Assembly (NCBI GenBank): GCA_003971905.1
Contig: RSEE01000027.1
Span: 661,113 to 725,112, forward strand
From: Moniliella sp. 'wahieum'
Lineage: Eukaryota > Basidiomycota > Moniliellomycetes > Moniliellales > Moniliellaceae
Direction of reading: 5' to 3'
Length of the DNA: 64,000 bases
Shown here: positions 37,982 through 48,370 of the stretch, in pieces
Layout of the letters: every line of letters starts with the position of its first letter
How positions within the stretch are numbered: position 1 is the first letter of the stretch
Made by a program: the position numbers and the translations under genes
The notes under the pieces: generated by a model
What the model saw: the letters and a program-made list of their open reading frames with translations, nothing else
What the model was told of the DNA's origin: nothing
Databases searched by the model: none

Positions 37982-39814
37982 CTTTTGTCGCTCCATATTT
38001 TTTAACCCCCTTATTTATGCTTAAGTTCCGTGGCCTGGCTCGCCCCCCCCTCCCCACCATCCCCAGTCCCGCAGGGTCTGCGTTTTACTTTTTGCAGGTA
38101 TCTGTATGCGCATCGTACCCACACAGATCAACTCGCTCTACACTCTTGGGCTCGGGGCCACCTGAGGGCCTGAGGCCTTGAAGCTTGAGGATTGCAGCAT
38201 GTGTTTTGGCTGGCCTCGCGCCACTTGTCGTGTGGCAGGTGGGTATGAAATTTGTGCAAGAGAAGAGAGCAGAGACCTTCTGGATGAGGCAGGTGGTAGA
38301 TGCACTTGAAGCTTGAAGCCCAGGAAGCGAGGCACAGCAAGACGCAGCGCTGGCGCAGCGCTGGCTTGAAGTTGGGTTTGCTGCCGGCGGGCGTTGAGAA
38401 TGGTGTGGTGGGGGTGACAGTGCGGGACAGTACGCACCTGTGATATGTGATACCCATCGGAGTGGACCAGGGGCCTGGTCAGAGGTTTGCGTTTACGCGT
38501 TTAGTTTACGCGTCCAATTTGACAGCCTTATGAATATGACCCCGCCAAACCCTATCATATTTATCCCATCGTACCCGGCGGCACTGTCATGATGCATGAT
38601 GCATCATTTGTTTTCTCTTTTCTCTTTTCCCTTTTCTCTTTCCCCCTATGACTTCGCTCGTCTTGGGCCTTAGGCGTTCGCGGGCTTGAGGCCCTGAGAG
38701 GTTGTAGATGCTTTTTGCTGAGCGTTGAGCTCAGCATGAGCGTGAGCAGCAAACCAAATGTGATTTCCGTCACGAAAAAAGTAACCGCAGAGTGTTATAG
38801 CCTAGGATAAAAGGCGTCGGTAGCCGGGAATCGGTAATCGGTAACCGGTAATCGATAATCATCCGGTGGGCCTGTAGTCGGCACACCTGAAGCCATGCAT
38901 CATGATGCATGAGATACGCGTCAAGAAGTTTGGCTTGAAGCTTAAGCTTATTCCGACTCACCGTTTGCACCGCGCTGTAGATCGGTGTGTGGAACGTGGA
39001 AGGAGTGCCCGTGCGAGCGTCGGACGTGTTTTGAAGCTGAAGCTTCAACCAAGGTTCAACTGGACCTTCAAAAACATCTTTAACGTTCAACGTCGCACGT
39101 GTGGAACGTTGAAGACGCATTGACGCGTTGACGGGCCGATGGCAACGATATAGGACTGCTTTCGCGCGCATATGTGTATCCCTAACATTGGGATCTGCAG
39201 CAGGATCTACACTGTGTATACTGGATCGGTCCTTGTCAACATCTTATCCGTCGAACACTCACCCGCCCCCCTCTCGGTCGTCACCATGATGTCACCGCAA
39301 CCGTTAACACCGGGACCCCCTTTTTGTTGGGGCGATGCCCCACAATCAGCACGCAATCCTGGGTGATATATAGGCATCACTCCTGTTATCCGCCCGGACG
39401 CTCCCTCTGCTCCCCGATACCCTCTCCGCTTTACAAGGTCCTGCCCTTCTCATAGCCTCCTGTATCTCTCCTCAGAGCCCCCGCCACCATCTCCTCTCAG
39501 ATCTCAGATCTCACTCCCCTTAGCAGGCTAACCTAGATGCAAGCTGGCTGGGGCAGTTCTTCATTTTATTGGGTTCTGTGGTGGCCAGCGACGACGATGT
39601 TAGCCGGTCAACTTCAACGTTGTGTGTGTGGACGGGTTGATGAGAGTGCGAGCTATGGATGGATGTCGATGAGCTCGATGAGCGTGAAAGCCCTGTGTGA
39701 CATGTGAGTACGTGTGTCTCGCCAGATCTCACTACTCAGACTGAGTACCTCAGTACTCAGACTGAGTGTACTGAGTACGAGTAGTAGTGACATGTGACAT
39801 GTGCCATGTGACGC

Positions 39815-40081
39815 GCATTATGTTGCATCCATTTCGCGTTACGCGTTACGCCTTACGCGCTACGGTCCTCTTGCTGATTCTTATTGAACAGCTGCAACCC
39901 ACAATTTACCTATCGTTACGCGTACGCCTCACACATGTCACAGGCCTCATTGACCTCTTCGGTGCCTTAGATCCCCCTATATGTTACGCCTTCGGGTGTC
40001 ACATGTCAGGTTCTGTGTTGCTAGTCACTTGTCCGTCCGTAGTTTTGTGACGCCGACTGTTACACGTCACGCTAGCCTCGG
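39815..40081 (+). repeat. Direct repeat, copy 1
   Basis: Begins GCATTATGTTGCATCCATTT and ends near CACGCTAGCCTCGG. It is nearly identical to the copy at 40149-40400 apart from a 15-17 base length difference (extra TTACGCC words near 39845) and scattered substitutions. It contains no domain-bearing reading frame and no terminal inverted repeats that I can see. Confidence 0.9.
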
Positions 40082-40148
40082 ATCCGCCTTAGGGCCTACG
40101 GCCTCCTGAGGCTTGAGGCTCAAGAGCTTGAGGGGCCTGAGGCGACCT

Positions 40149-40400
40149 GCATTATGTTGCATCCATTTGGCGTTACGCGTTACGGTCCTCTTGCTGATTC
40201 TTATTGAGCAGCTGCAACCCACAATTTACCTATTGTTACGCGCACGCCTCACACATGTCACAGGCCTCATTGACCTCTTCGGTGCCTTAGATCCCCCTAC
40301 ATGCTACCCCTCGGGTGTCACATGTCAGGTTCTGTGTTACTATAGTCACTTGTCCGTCCGTAGCTTTGACACGCCTATCGTCACGTCACACTAGCCTCAG
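40149..40400 (+). repeat. Direct repeat, copy 2
   Basis: Second copy of the 39815-40081 unit, offset about 330 bases and in the same orientation. A 67-base spacer with GAGGCTTGAGGCTC-type palindromes separates the copies. Confidence 0.9.
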
Positions 40401-41242
40401 AGGCCGCCTTAGGCCTTAGGCCTTAGGACCTCTTGAAGCTTTTGAGAGCTTGAGGCTTGAGGCCTGAGGCCTGACCGGGACCCCGCCTGACCGCCTGGGC
40501 CTGAACCAGGCCTCAGTGCCTCAGGGCTGAACGGGTCTTCTCCGGCACGCTGCAGCACGACCCTCAGGCTGAGATCTCTCACTAGGGATTTGCCGCTTGC
40601 CAGGATAGTAACTAGGATGTCTAATGCCGGCGGTGCATAATGCAAGTCACATGTCATCTATGACATGACACCTCCTTCTGGGCCTTGCTGGGTCCATTTG
40701 TTCGAGTCAGCGCTCAGCTCATCAGCGCATCAACGCCAGCCTCGCTGTCTGCTTTTCTGCCACGAAGATCACATTGATGCCTGACAGAGGTCTGGCCGCC
40801 TGCTGGCGCGTGATGCATGATGCATGACGCGTGACGCACTACTCCATCACGCATCCTGCACATCATCGACCATCATGCACATCATGCCGCATGTGCATCC
40901 CCTCAGTTTCTTCCCGCCTCTCGCGATCCACACAAAATGTTGTGCCCTGTGCCTGTGTTGCCGTGCCAGGCCCCTCGGTCTTCGGGGTTCTTTCTTTCCT
41001 CCGCTGGAACCCACGGACCCCGACGACGGCAATGCAGGCAGCTCTAGGTTACTTATATTAAGCGTTTCCTCCCTTTATCTTCGCGCCCGCGCTTCCTCTT
41101 CCGTCGCGTTCCGTCCAGCGCTCCCTCCTTGCGCTCTTACGGTCCGGACATCCAACACCACTTCCACCACTTCCACCACTTCCACCTGCTTCACCCCCCA
41201 CCCCGCCCGCCGCTCCCTTTACCCTACACTGGCTGCTTCATT

Positions 41243-43219
41243 ATGCAGTCACGGAAGGGATCTATTGCTCCCCCCCGCCCCCTCCCCCCCGCCCCAAGGC
41301 CAACCCAAGCAGAGCCCAGTATGCCCCGTATTGAGTCTTCCTGTCTGTATCCGACTCTACGACACTAGTCTGAACCGTGACCGGCACTCTCCTCTCGCCC
41401 GTCCTGACTCGACAACAACGGTGTATGACGGTTCCGCCACGCCAGCCAGCAAATTGTCCAAGGACGATCTCCATCCTTCCTCTCGCACGGCCAGTGCTAG
41501 CGCCGCAGTCAATGCCTCCACCATTGACGAAGCTGGCAACGAGTGGGTGCCAATCCACCGCGCAAACCTTACGCTAGCAAATTTCGGAATCCTGGATGGG
41601 TTCCTCCACTCCCTCCACTCCCTCCACCCCCAGGATGGATCTGCCAGCTCCCTCCACTAACACTTATTACATCGAAGAGACGTCCAGGGTCGATTTGGAA
41701 GAGGTGTGTTCATATTTCTCTCGCTCGAGACCATTGAGTGAAAGATGAGAATGACTTGTGCCTAACCCGGTTCTCGTTCTGTGTGCGCCTGATCAGACTC
41801 CAGCCGGCGAAAAGGCCCCCGGGGCAAACGGTGCTGATAGAGCCAAAACTGATTTAGGGCATGAGCTGTCCCCCACCCAAAGCTTGGGTTAGGCGCTACC
41901 GATGGTGGCTAGTTTGCCTTCTCGTCCTCGTCGTCTTGGCAGTTGGGCTTGGAGTGGTTTGGGCGCCGGCCTGTCGTCTAAAGACTCTTCCCAAGGTCAT
42001 CCTGCGAGCAAGCATCACCATCGCCCACTTGACTCGAGCGGCAACGACCCTAGAAGATCACCCCACTTCCTCGATGGAAGTGGTCCAACCCTTCTTCCAA
42101 GGCCTACGGTGTCGGTCTAGGCAACTGGCTTGTTCACGAGCGATGGATCGACGAGAATTGGTGGGTGACCTATGCTCCGAATGCAGGGGACGAATGGACC
42201 TTCCACCAAACACTCGGGAACCAAACCACCAAGGTATTGGATGAATATATGTCCACCTTTATCAACGAGACTGACGTGGAGTTGATGAGCCAAGTGGGCA
42301 TCAACATGGTCCGTATCCCTGTGCTTATTGGTTTTGGGTCCCGACCCAAGGCGACGAACCGTACATCAACGGAACCCACCTTGACCATCTGACCCAGATG
42401 ATGGGCTGGCTATGGAAGCGCGGGATGCGCGCAGTGATCGACCTGCACCAGATGATGGCTCGCAATCGGGCGATCAGGCCAGTGGACAATCCACCCCTCA
42501 TCCCACCTGGTGGAACTCTACGAACCAGGACCGGTCGGACGAACTGATCCACGCGCTGGTCGCTTGGCTCAGCACCACCCCTACCGTTCTGTTGTGGCGG
42601 CAATCACACCGGTCAACGAGCCCAACGCCCGATCGGTGCCACCCCGAGCCACTTGCAAACGACCATGGCCTTCTACAACCAACTTACCCTGTTCTCTCCG
42701 CTGCCAACATAACCATGTTTTTCCACCATGGATTTGCACCCAACCCGGCCGAGTACTGGCACGATTTCGCGCAGGATAAGGATCCCGACCTTCTTGTATT
42801 GAACGACAACCCCTACCCAGGCTTTTACCCGGCCAAGAACACACCATCCGACGTGTACCAGTCCGTCTGCAACAACGTGAATAACTACGTCTCCTTCCCT
42901 GTGCCCACCGTCATGACGGAATGGAGCTTGATCAGCGGTATCGTGGGCAACGCAACCGTTCAATGCGGAGTACTTCCAAGCGCAGGCATCCGCATACGGC
43001 TGGTCGGGCGGTAGCTTCTTCTGGAGCTACAAGGTGCTGAAGTCTAGCCACCCCACCTATGCCGCAACGGCCATCTGGCAGGCCCAGTGGAGCTTCTTCT
43101 CCCAGCTTCAGGCCGGCAATGTCCCACGGGTCCAACCGGGCCAGAACCCTCAACAGTTCTTCACTTCCCTCTCCAACCAGCCCTGTGGCCCGGCGCCCGA
43201 AATGAGCTGGTCGCGCTAA
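41243..43219 (+). CDS. Membrane-anchored exo-1,3-beta-glucanase (GH5)
   Basis: Cell-wall glucan hydrolase or transglycosidase of the Exg type. From ATG 41243 a cytosolic Pro/Ser-rich N-terminus is followed by a short intron near 41703-41797 and a transmembrane helix (WWLVCLLVLVVLAVGLGVVW near 41905), giving a type II membrane topology. The catalytic barrel has WFVHERWIDENWW-like sequence near 42130, VGINMVRIPV near 42293, VIDLH and DGSQSGDQASG near 42435-42475, the acid/base Glu in TPVNEPNA near 42615, WHDFAQDKDPDLLVLNDNPY, and the nucleophile Glu in VMTEWSLISG near 42915. It closes with GGSFFWSYKVLKS. Frame breaks lie near 41365, 42040, 42100, 42345, 42450, 42575, 42650 and 42960. Family and residues are clear; exact specificity is inference. 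Confidence 0.85.
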
Positions 43220-44551
43220 CCTTTCACCCAACCTCATTCATCGTTCACGTTGAAGTCTGGTCTGTTCGTTCGACGTTCGTCACTAGTCTTCGTTCAACGT
43301 TTATATATCTCCCCTTTCCTGGCGGTTGCTTTTCCGCCGAATGACACTCCTTCAACTCCCTGCACACCCGCCCAGCTGCCCCCCTCTCATCCATTCTTTC
43401 CTTCTAGTCCGGTACCTGCTGTTGCGTTCCCTACTTCCCACTTGCCTCTTCTCTTCCCGTTCGCATTCTTTTTGCTGAAGACCACACGTGTCTTTCCTTT
43501 TGCGGATGCTCTGGGCCCGTGCAGTTCGTCATGCCACCGTCCAACTATCTATTTTATTGGCCTCATCATCTTCTCCCGCTTCATAACATCAGTTACAATG
43601 GAAGTGGCCGAATAAGTAGTTGCTATCTGCAAACATTGTGGTAATGGATAGCCGAGCAAGCAGAGGGCCGTCACACGTAGTTCCATCCGTCAGCATTCGT
43701 GCCCTTCATGTCCCCGGCTCTCTTTATCGGCCCTTCTCGCAAATTGTTCAATGTGGGGCTTACGCTTACTGTCGGGACCAGACACTGCAGACCCACCTGG
43801 TCACCCATAGTTACCAGGTTAACTGTGGCCCCTTTTGTTCTAGACCCCGTTTTCCCCCTTTGTCTATGCCCCCCCTTGCTAAGGTAGTACTAGGGTTCAC
43901 CTGCACTCTCTCCAATGGATAGGTGGTGCTCGCTTTCGCCCCTTGCGCGGGCCAAGCAAGCATCCCCCTTTGTCTGTTTCGACTTGAGGCTTGGCTCTTG
44001 TCTTCTTCCCTTCAGCTTGCTTGAAGACTTGTGGCTGACTGCCTTGCCTTATTGCACGCCTTGAAGCTCATCTTTCGTGCTGCCCATAATAGCGTTCCCT
44101 AGCCGCACTCTAACACCCCTGTCTTTCTCTGTGTGATTTAGCTCGCATGTTCTCTTCTTCTCCGAGGCATATATCCCTCGCCCCTTTCCACTCGATGAAT
44201 GTATGATCCTCACCCTTTCCCCCATCTCCAACTCCATCTCCTGTTACATATTGAGGTCTGGCAGGGAAACTCACTAAAGACTCTATGATCTAGACAACTA
44301 TGGCACCGCGCCGCAACACACTCTAGAACTAATAAGTGTAGAGACCAACCGAGATTAAGAGGGGAAACTATTAGAGGGTATGAACAGCATACATATCGTT
44401 CAAGCTTCATTTCACGCGAGCAGGAGACGGTGCAGACGGATAAATAGGACATCCAAAGCAAAGAGAGAGCAAGGGAAGGGGAAGAGGGGGTAAGAGAGAC
44501 AGACAAATAGGGGCAGCACAGCCAACAGTACAGGTGGCACGGGAGGCACGC
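43220..44551. other. Intergenic region between convergent genes
   Basis: 3' sides of the GH5 gene and the zinc-finger gene. Pyrimidine-rich throughout. No domain-bearing frame and no RNA gene found. Confidence 0.5.
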
Positions 44552-47144
44552 CTAATGGTTGCGCAGCCGACGGTGGCGCTGTAACGCATCCCTTCGGCTA
44601 AACACGATCCCACACCCTTTCACCCCATCGCACCGGTTCTCTCCCACCGCCAACGTGCGCGCCAGTCCACCTCTTTCCCCAGCACCACACATTGCCCCAC
44701 TTCAATCCGCTTCTCCCGCACCCACCGACTTTCTTCCTTTGCATGGATCGATTCCCGATGCGCGCCAAATCGTAGTACCGATTGCACTTGGTCCCACACC
44801 GTTCTCCCGTCAACGGACTGGTATAATCACACCAAAATGTCCCTTTGCTCCCCACGTTGGGAGGCTTGGTCAGTCGTGAACCTGCCTGCGGCACCTTGGG
44901 ATGCGCTTGCGATCCCGCCAGCTTGGGGCGTTAGGTCGGCGGTATCTGCATATCGTCCCCGATCCCATGGGCCTCTGTCCGGGACCCGGACACCGATCCG
45001 GACGACGGGTGTGGGATGAAGCTCGGCCGAAACCGAGCCAAGCCGACCCCGCCCATCATCCAGCTGAGGCAAGGATGCAGCGGTAAAGACGGGGGAGGCG
45101 AAGAACCGGGTGCTGCGGGCGGGACAAAGGGCAAATGAGCATCGAGATGTGCGACGGCAGCGACGCTTGGCGCGGAACGATTGGCACCCAAGGCCGCTCC
45201 CACGAATGGTCTGCACTGGCTCGGGCGGGATGGGCCCCCAATCGCGTACCACGCAGGTCCGACGCTGGCGTCGGGCCCAAAGAGGCAGGGGAGCCCAAGG
45301 GCGGCCATTGGCATGCCCCCAGCGGCGAACGGAACACTCCATTGTACGTCCCTTGGCCCACTCGCCAACTCCTGCCAGATCGCCTGTCCCAGCATCGGCT
45401 CCCTCGGATGACGGCGCGAGTAGAGGAGCAGGATCCACGTCCCTCCCCACCGCCAATGGCGACCCCATCAGGGACAGGAGATGCGGCTCATTGGGCGACA
45501 GGAGATGGGGTTCATGCGGCGAGTGCGAGGCTAGCTTGGCAGTTGGTGCGTAGCTGGGCGACGGGTAGACTTCATTGGCCCCTTGCGTGTGCCCCGCACC
45601 TGGTTCCGTCATGGGCCGCGGGCGAGAGGGTCGCCAGAAATGGCCATTGTTGGGAGGGGCAGTGCAAGCATGGGCATGGAGAGAGGTAGGGGTCCCGGTA
45701 CGCCTTCCACTCCCTGCATGGCGGCACCTCCATCGGCCCTGATGGCCGGCGGGTGCGACGCAGCGGGCCCAGCTGGACGAAGAGGGGGGAGGGAAAGGGA
45801 ACGGGGTCTTCCGACAAGGATACAGGAGCAGCAGTACCTGTAGCTGTAACTGCCTCGGACGCTACCCAGGTAGAGGTGGGAAAGCAAGGTGATCCGAGGG
45901 AAGCGGCCGTATCCCCCGACGGTCGTCGAGAATGGAGGGTTGAACCAGGAGCTTGCTGTCCCTGTGGTCCCAGGCCAGGCTCGTGCGGGGCCGTATGTGT
46001 GCACCATCATTGATAACAGCGGGCGAAACGGTTGCGTGGAGAGACCGGCAGCCAGGGGAAACCGAAGGAGGCTTCGGGGGTGGGACAGACGAGAGCGGCG
46101 GAGTAGAGTCCTGGTTCGAATATGGGACCAGTCTTATTTTCCGCGGCGGAGATCCAGAGGCATATGGTCCGTCCGCCGGAGATCCGGAGGCATATGATCC
46201 GTCTCGCGCCGGGTCTGGCCGAGTGAGCAGAGCAGCAGGCACAGCCATCGGGTCCGCCACCGACGCACGCTGCCACATCCGCCCGGCCGTGCTGGCCCAC
46301 GAGAAGGAGGTACGGAGTTGCGAAGAGTGATAGGAAGGTGCAGAGCCGCGGCGAATGGGCGAGTCGGATCCAAGGTCCACGAGAGGCGAGAGAGCAAGCC
46401 CATCTTGTATCTGACGCCACCGAACTGCTTCGATCGGGGACCAGGGGCAATTGAGGAAAGACAGGAGGAAGCTGGAGAGACAGAACGGCGATAATCACAT
46501 GTCAGTCGGTCCCATCTTGGCCGGCCCACCGGATATCCACAAGCACAACATACTGAATCAGTACCGGGGGGAGCATAGGCCAACGAGAGCGGCTCCCATC
46601 GGTGGCTGTTGTCGGCGGAAATGGAGAGCCCGGGGGCGAAGAGGGGCGACTGAGTGGGTGACAAAAGGGGGGGCTGGGAAGGCTGCGCGTCGGAGGCGGG
46701 AAGAAGGGCGGCGTCAAGATGAAACAAGGGTGCCGACGCAGAGGGGCCTGAGGGTGGAGGCGGAGGCGGAGGCGGAGGAAGGGACGAAGGAGATTGGGGC
46801 AGCGAATGGGGCGGCGGAGAGGGAGGGGGGGGGGGCGAAGGCGGAGGCGGAGGCGGAGGCGGATGCGATTGGAGCGGGGACTGTGCCTCGTGCGCAGGGG
46901 ATGGGGCTGGTGCGGGCCAAGGCACGGCTGGGGGCGAGCGGGAGGGTGAGGGTGAGCAGCGGCGGCGGCGGGGGCTGCATACAGACACGGACACAGACGC
47001 AGGCGCAGGAGCAGGCGCGACAGCAGACGCGACAGCAGACGCGACAGCAGGCACAGGCGCAAGCGGCTGCGCCGACGTGGTGGGGCAGGCCATCAGATCT
47101 CCGATCGCACGATCCAAGGGCACTGGGCAATGCGGGCCATGCAA
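44552..47144 (-). CDS. C2H2 zinc-finger transcription factor, C-terminal fingers
   Basis: Probable nuclear regulator. The long N-terminal part (47144-44900) is Pro/Ser/Ala-rich and disordered, with poly-Pro runs near 46850-46750. It has an intron at about 46569-46477 (GTACTG donor, CTCCAG acceptor). The C-terminus carries two C2H2 fingers. The first reads WCDYTSPLTGERCG, then YYDLARHRESIHAKEE after a one-base break near 44760, spacing C-x10-C-x12-H-x4-H. The second reads CDGVKGCGIVFSRRDALQRH then RRLRNH, spacing C-x5-C-x12-H-x5-H, and the protein stops directly after that last His (stop 44552-44554). Fungal factors with this D-L-x-RH finger pair are common; I cannot name the orthologue. The start is tentative, and an ATG 51 bases downstream is in frame. 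Confidence 0.72.
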
Positions 47145-47741
47145 ACGGCGCTAGGACGCCGGCGGGGGGGGCACAGGGGTGTGGGCACGCTGGGGGCAGG
47201 CGGGGCGGAGAAGCGGAGCGCTGATGCTCGGATGGCAGCGGCGGGGCTGGTGACGGCGGGGGTGCGGGTGCGGGTGCTGCGGGTGCGGGTGCGGGTGACG
47301 GTGACAGCGACGGCAGCGGTGATGACGACGGTGATGGCGGCGGGGAATGGAGAGTGCCCGCACGCCGGGGCCCAATCGTTCCGCAATCAGTAATCACGGG
47401 TGGCGGTGGGTGAGAGACGCCATGATGGCATCATCACACACAGCCCCAGCCGACGCCTGTGGTCGGATTCATGCTTGGCCAGTATCAATCAGCGCACGCT
47501 GTGGCCAGCGACTGTGATTACCCCACCCGCTTCTACCGCATCAGCCGCAGCTGTAGAGCCGTGTTCTTACAACCCTAACCCAGCACGCACCATTGCAGCT
47601 GGTCTGCGAAAACAGTTTACCCACGCCAAACTCCTGAGCACAATTGGCGTCTACGTTTGTCATGTAGTCCTCCCTTGAAGCTTCGCGAAGCTTCATCTAC
47701 CTCCGCTGGCTGCACCTCGTCAAGCCCAACAGAACTCATCA
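47145..47741. other. Intergenic region upstream of the zinc-finger gene
   Basis: Likely promoter of the minus-strand zinc-finger gene. A GGGTGC repeat lies at 47261-47300 and a GGTGACGGTGA-type run follows to 47340. The hairpin CTTGAAGCTTCGCGAAGCTTCA is at 47674-47695. No gene. Confidence 0.5.
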
Positions 47742-47844
47742 GGTCGGATGGTCTAGCTGGTCATGGCGTACGCTTCACATGCAGTCCGAAGCACAAGGTC
47801 TCTCGAGACGCGTAAGGTCCCCGGTTCGATCCCGGGTTCGATCA
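47742..47844 (+). tRNA. tRNA-Val (anticodon CAC), intron-containing
   Basis: The acceptor stem pairs GGTCGGA with TTCGATC, with G-U pairs at positions 2 and 6. The D stem is GTC/GGC. The anticodon stem TACGC/GCGTA encloses TTCACA, giving CAC at 34-36, with an intron of about 29 bases after position 37 and a C at 38. The variable loop is AGGTC. The T arm is CCCGG-TTCGATC-CCGGG. Discriminator A at 47844 is followed by CTTTTTT, a Pol III terminator. Confidence 0.88.
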
Positions 47845-48370
47845 CTTTTTTGTAACTGGAGGCACACCACACCCCTAAGCACCAAATGCCGGTAGACTCT
47901 GTGCCGTATGGCGCCACGCACCTTCAAAAATCCAACCCGGCTCATCCCAGTTCATCCTCCTTCACCCCTTCCCCATGGACTTTCTATTGTGGTAAGAACA
48001 ATCCTTTTCTGTGCGTGTTCTTCCCCAGATTATCGGGAGAATGTGAATGAGACGATACAAAAGGCTGCGGACGGAGGGCTTAAGCACTAGGAATACTGTG
48101 TGGGGGGTTATATAGCGTGCAAAGAGAGGAGAACACATGCGGTACAGGGAGGTATGGATCATTCACAACTGGGCCAGTGGCTTACACCAACAGCTGAACA
48201 AGTCAGTGCAGCACGAGCAAGGGCCAGAGCACAGCAGTATAGTATAGGTATCGTGGCGGAACAACGGCAACATGGGTGGGGAGGGAGGGAGCTGAAGTGA
48301 GCAAGTATAGGGCACTCAGCATCTTGCAATGGGACTGATGCAAAAGACGCATAGCGAACGCAATCTGTTG
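47845..48370. other. Intergenic region
   Basis: Between tRNA-Val and the 3' end of the glycosyltransferase gene. Nothing coding is seen. Confidence 0.45.

Larger units (their letters stand above)
37982..41242. other. Gene-poor, repeat-rich region
   Basis: More than 3 kb without a supportable gene. It is dense in short palindrome-based words: TTGAAGCTTGA (38176, 38309, 38937, 39031), AACGTT (39078), GAGTACTCAG/ACTGAGTAC (39735-39780), ACATGTGACATGTG (39788), TTACGCGTTACGC (39838), GCCTTAGGCC (40410) and GCATGATGCATGA (40814). A CCACTTCCA triplet-type repeat lies at 41158-41186. It also holds the two-copy repeat annotated separately. Bases 41050-41240 are C/T-rich and are the likely leader of the GH5 gene. 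Confidence 0.6.

Noticed and set aside
39700-39900. Telomere-like or centromeric repeat
   Set aside because: The words are palindromic and mixed; no TTAGGG-type tandem array exists and flanking genes are housekeeping on both sides.
39787-40394. Two similar short ORFs suggesting a duplicated gene
   Set aside because: The ORFs come from the 250-base direct repeat; differences between copies do not preserve protein sequence preferentially, and no start context or domain is seen.
46451-47224. Plus-strand Gly/Arg/Ala-Glu repeat frame
   Set aside because: Shadow of the Pro-rich N-terminus of the minus-strand zinc-finger gene.
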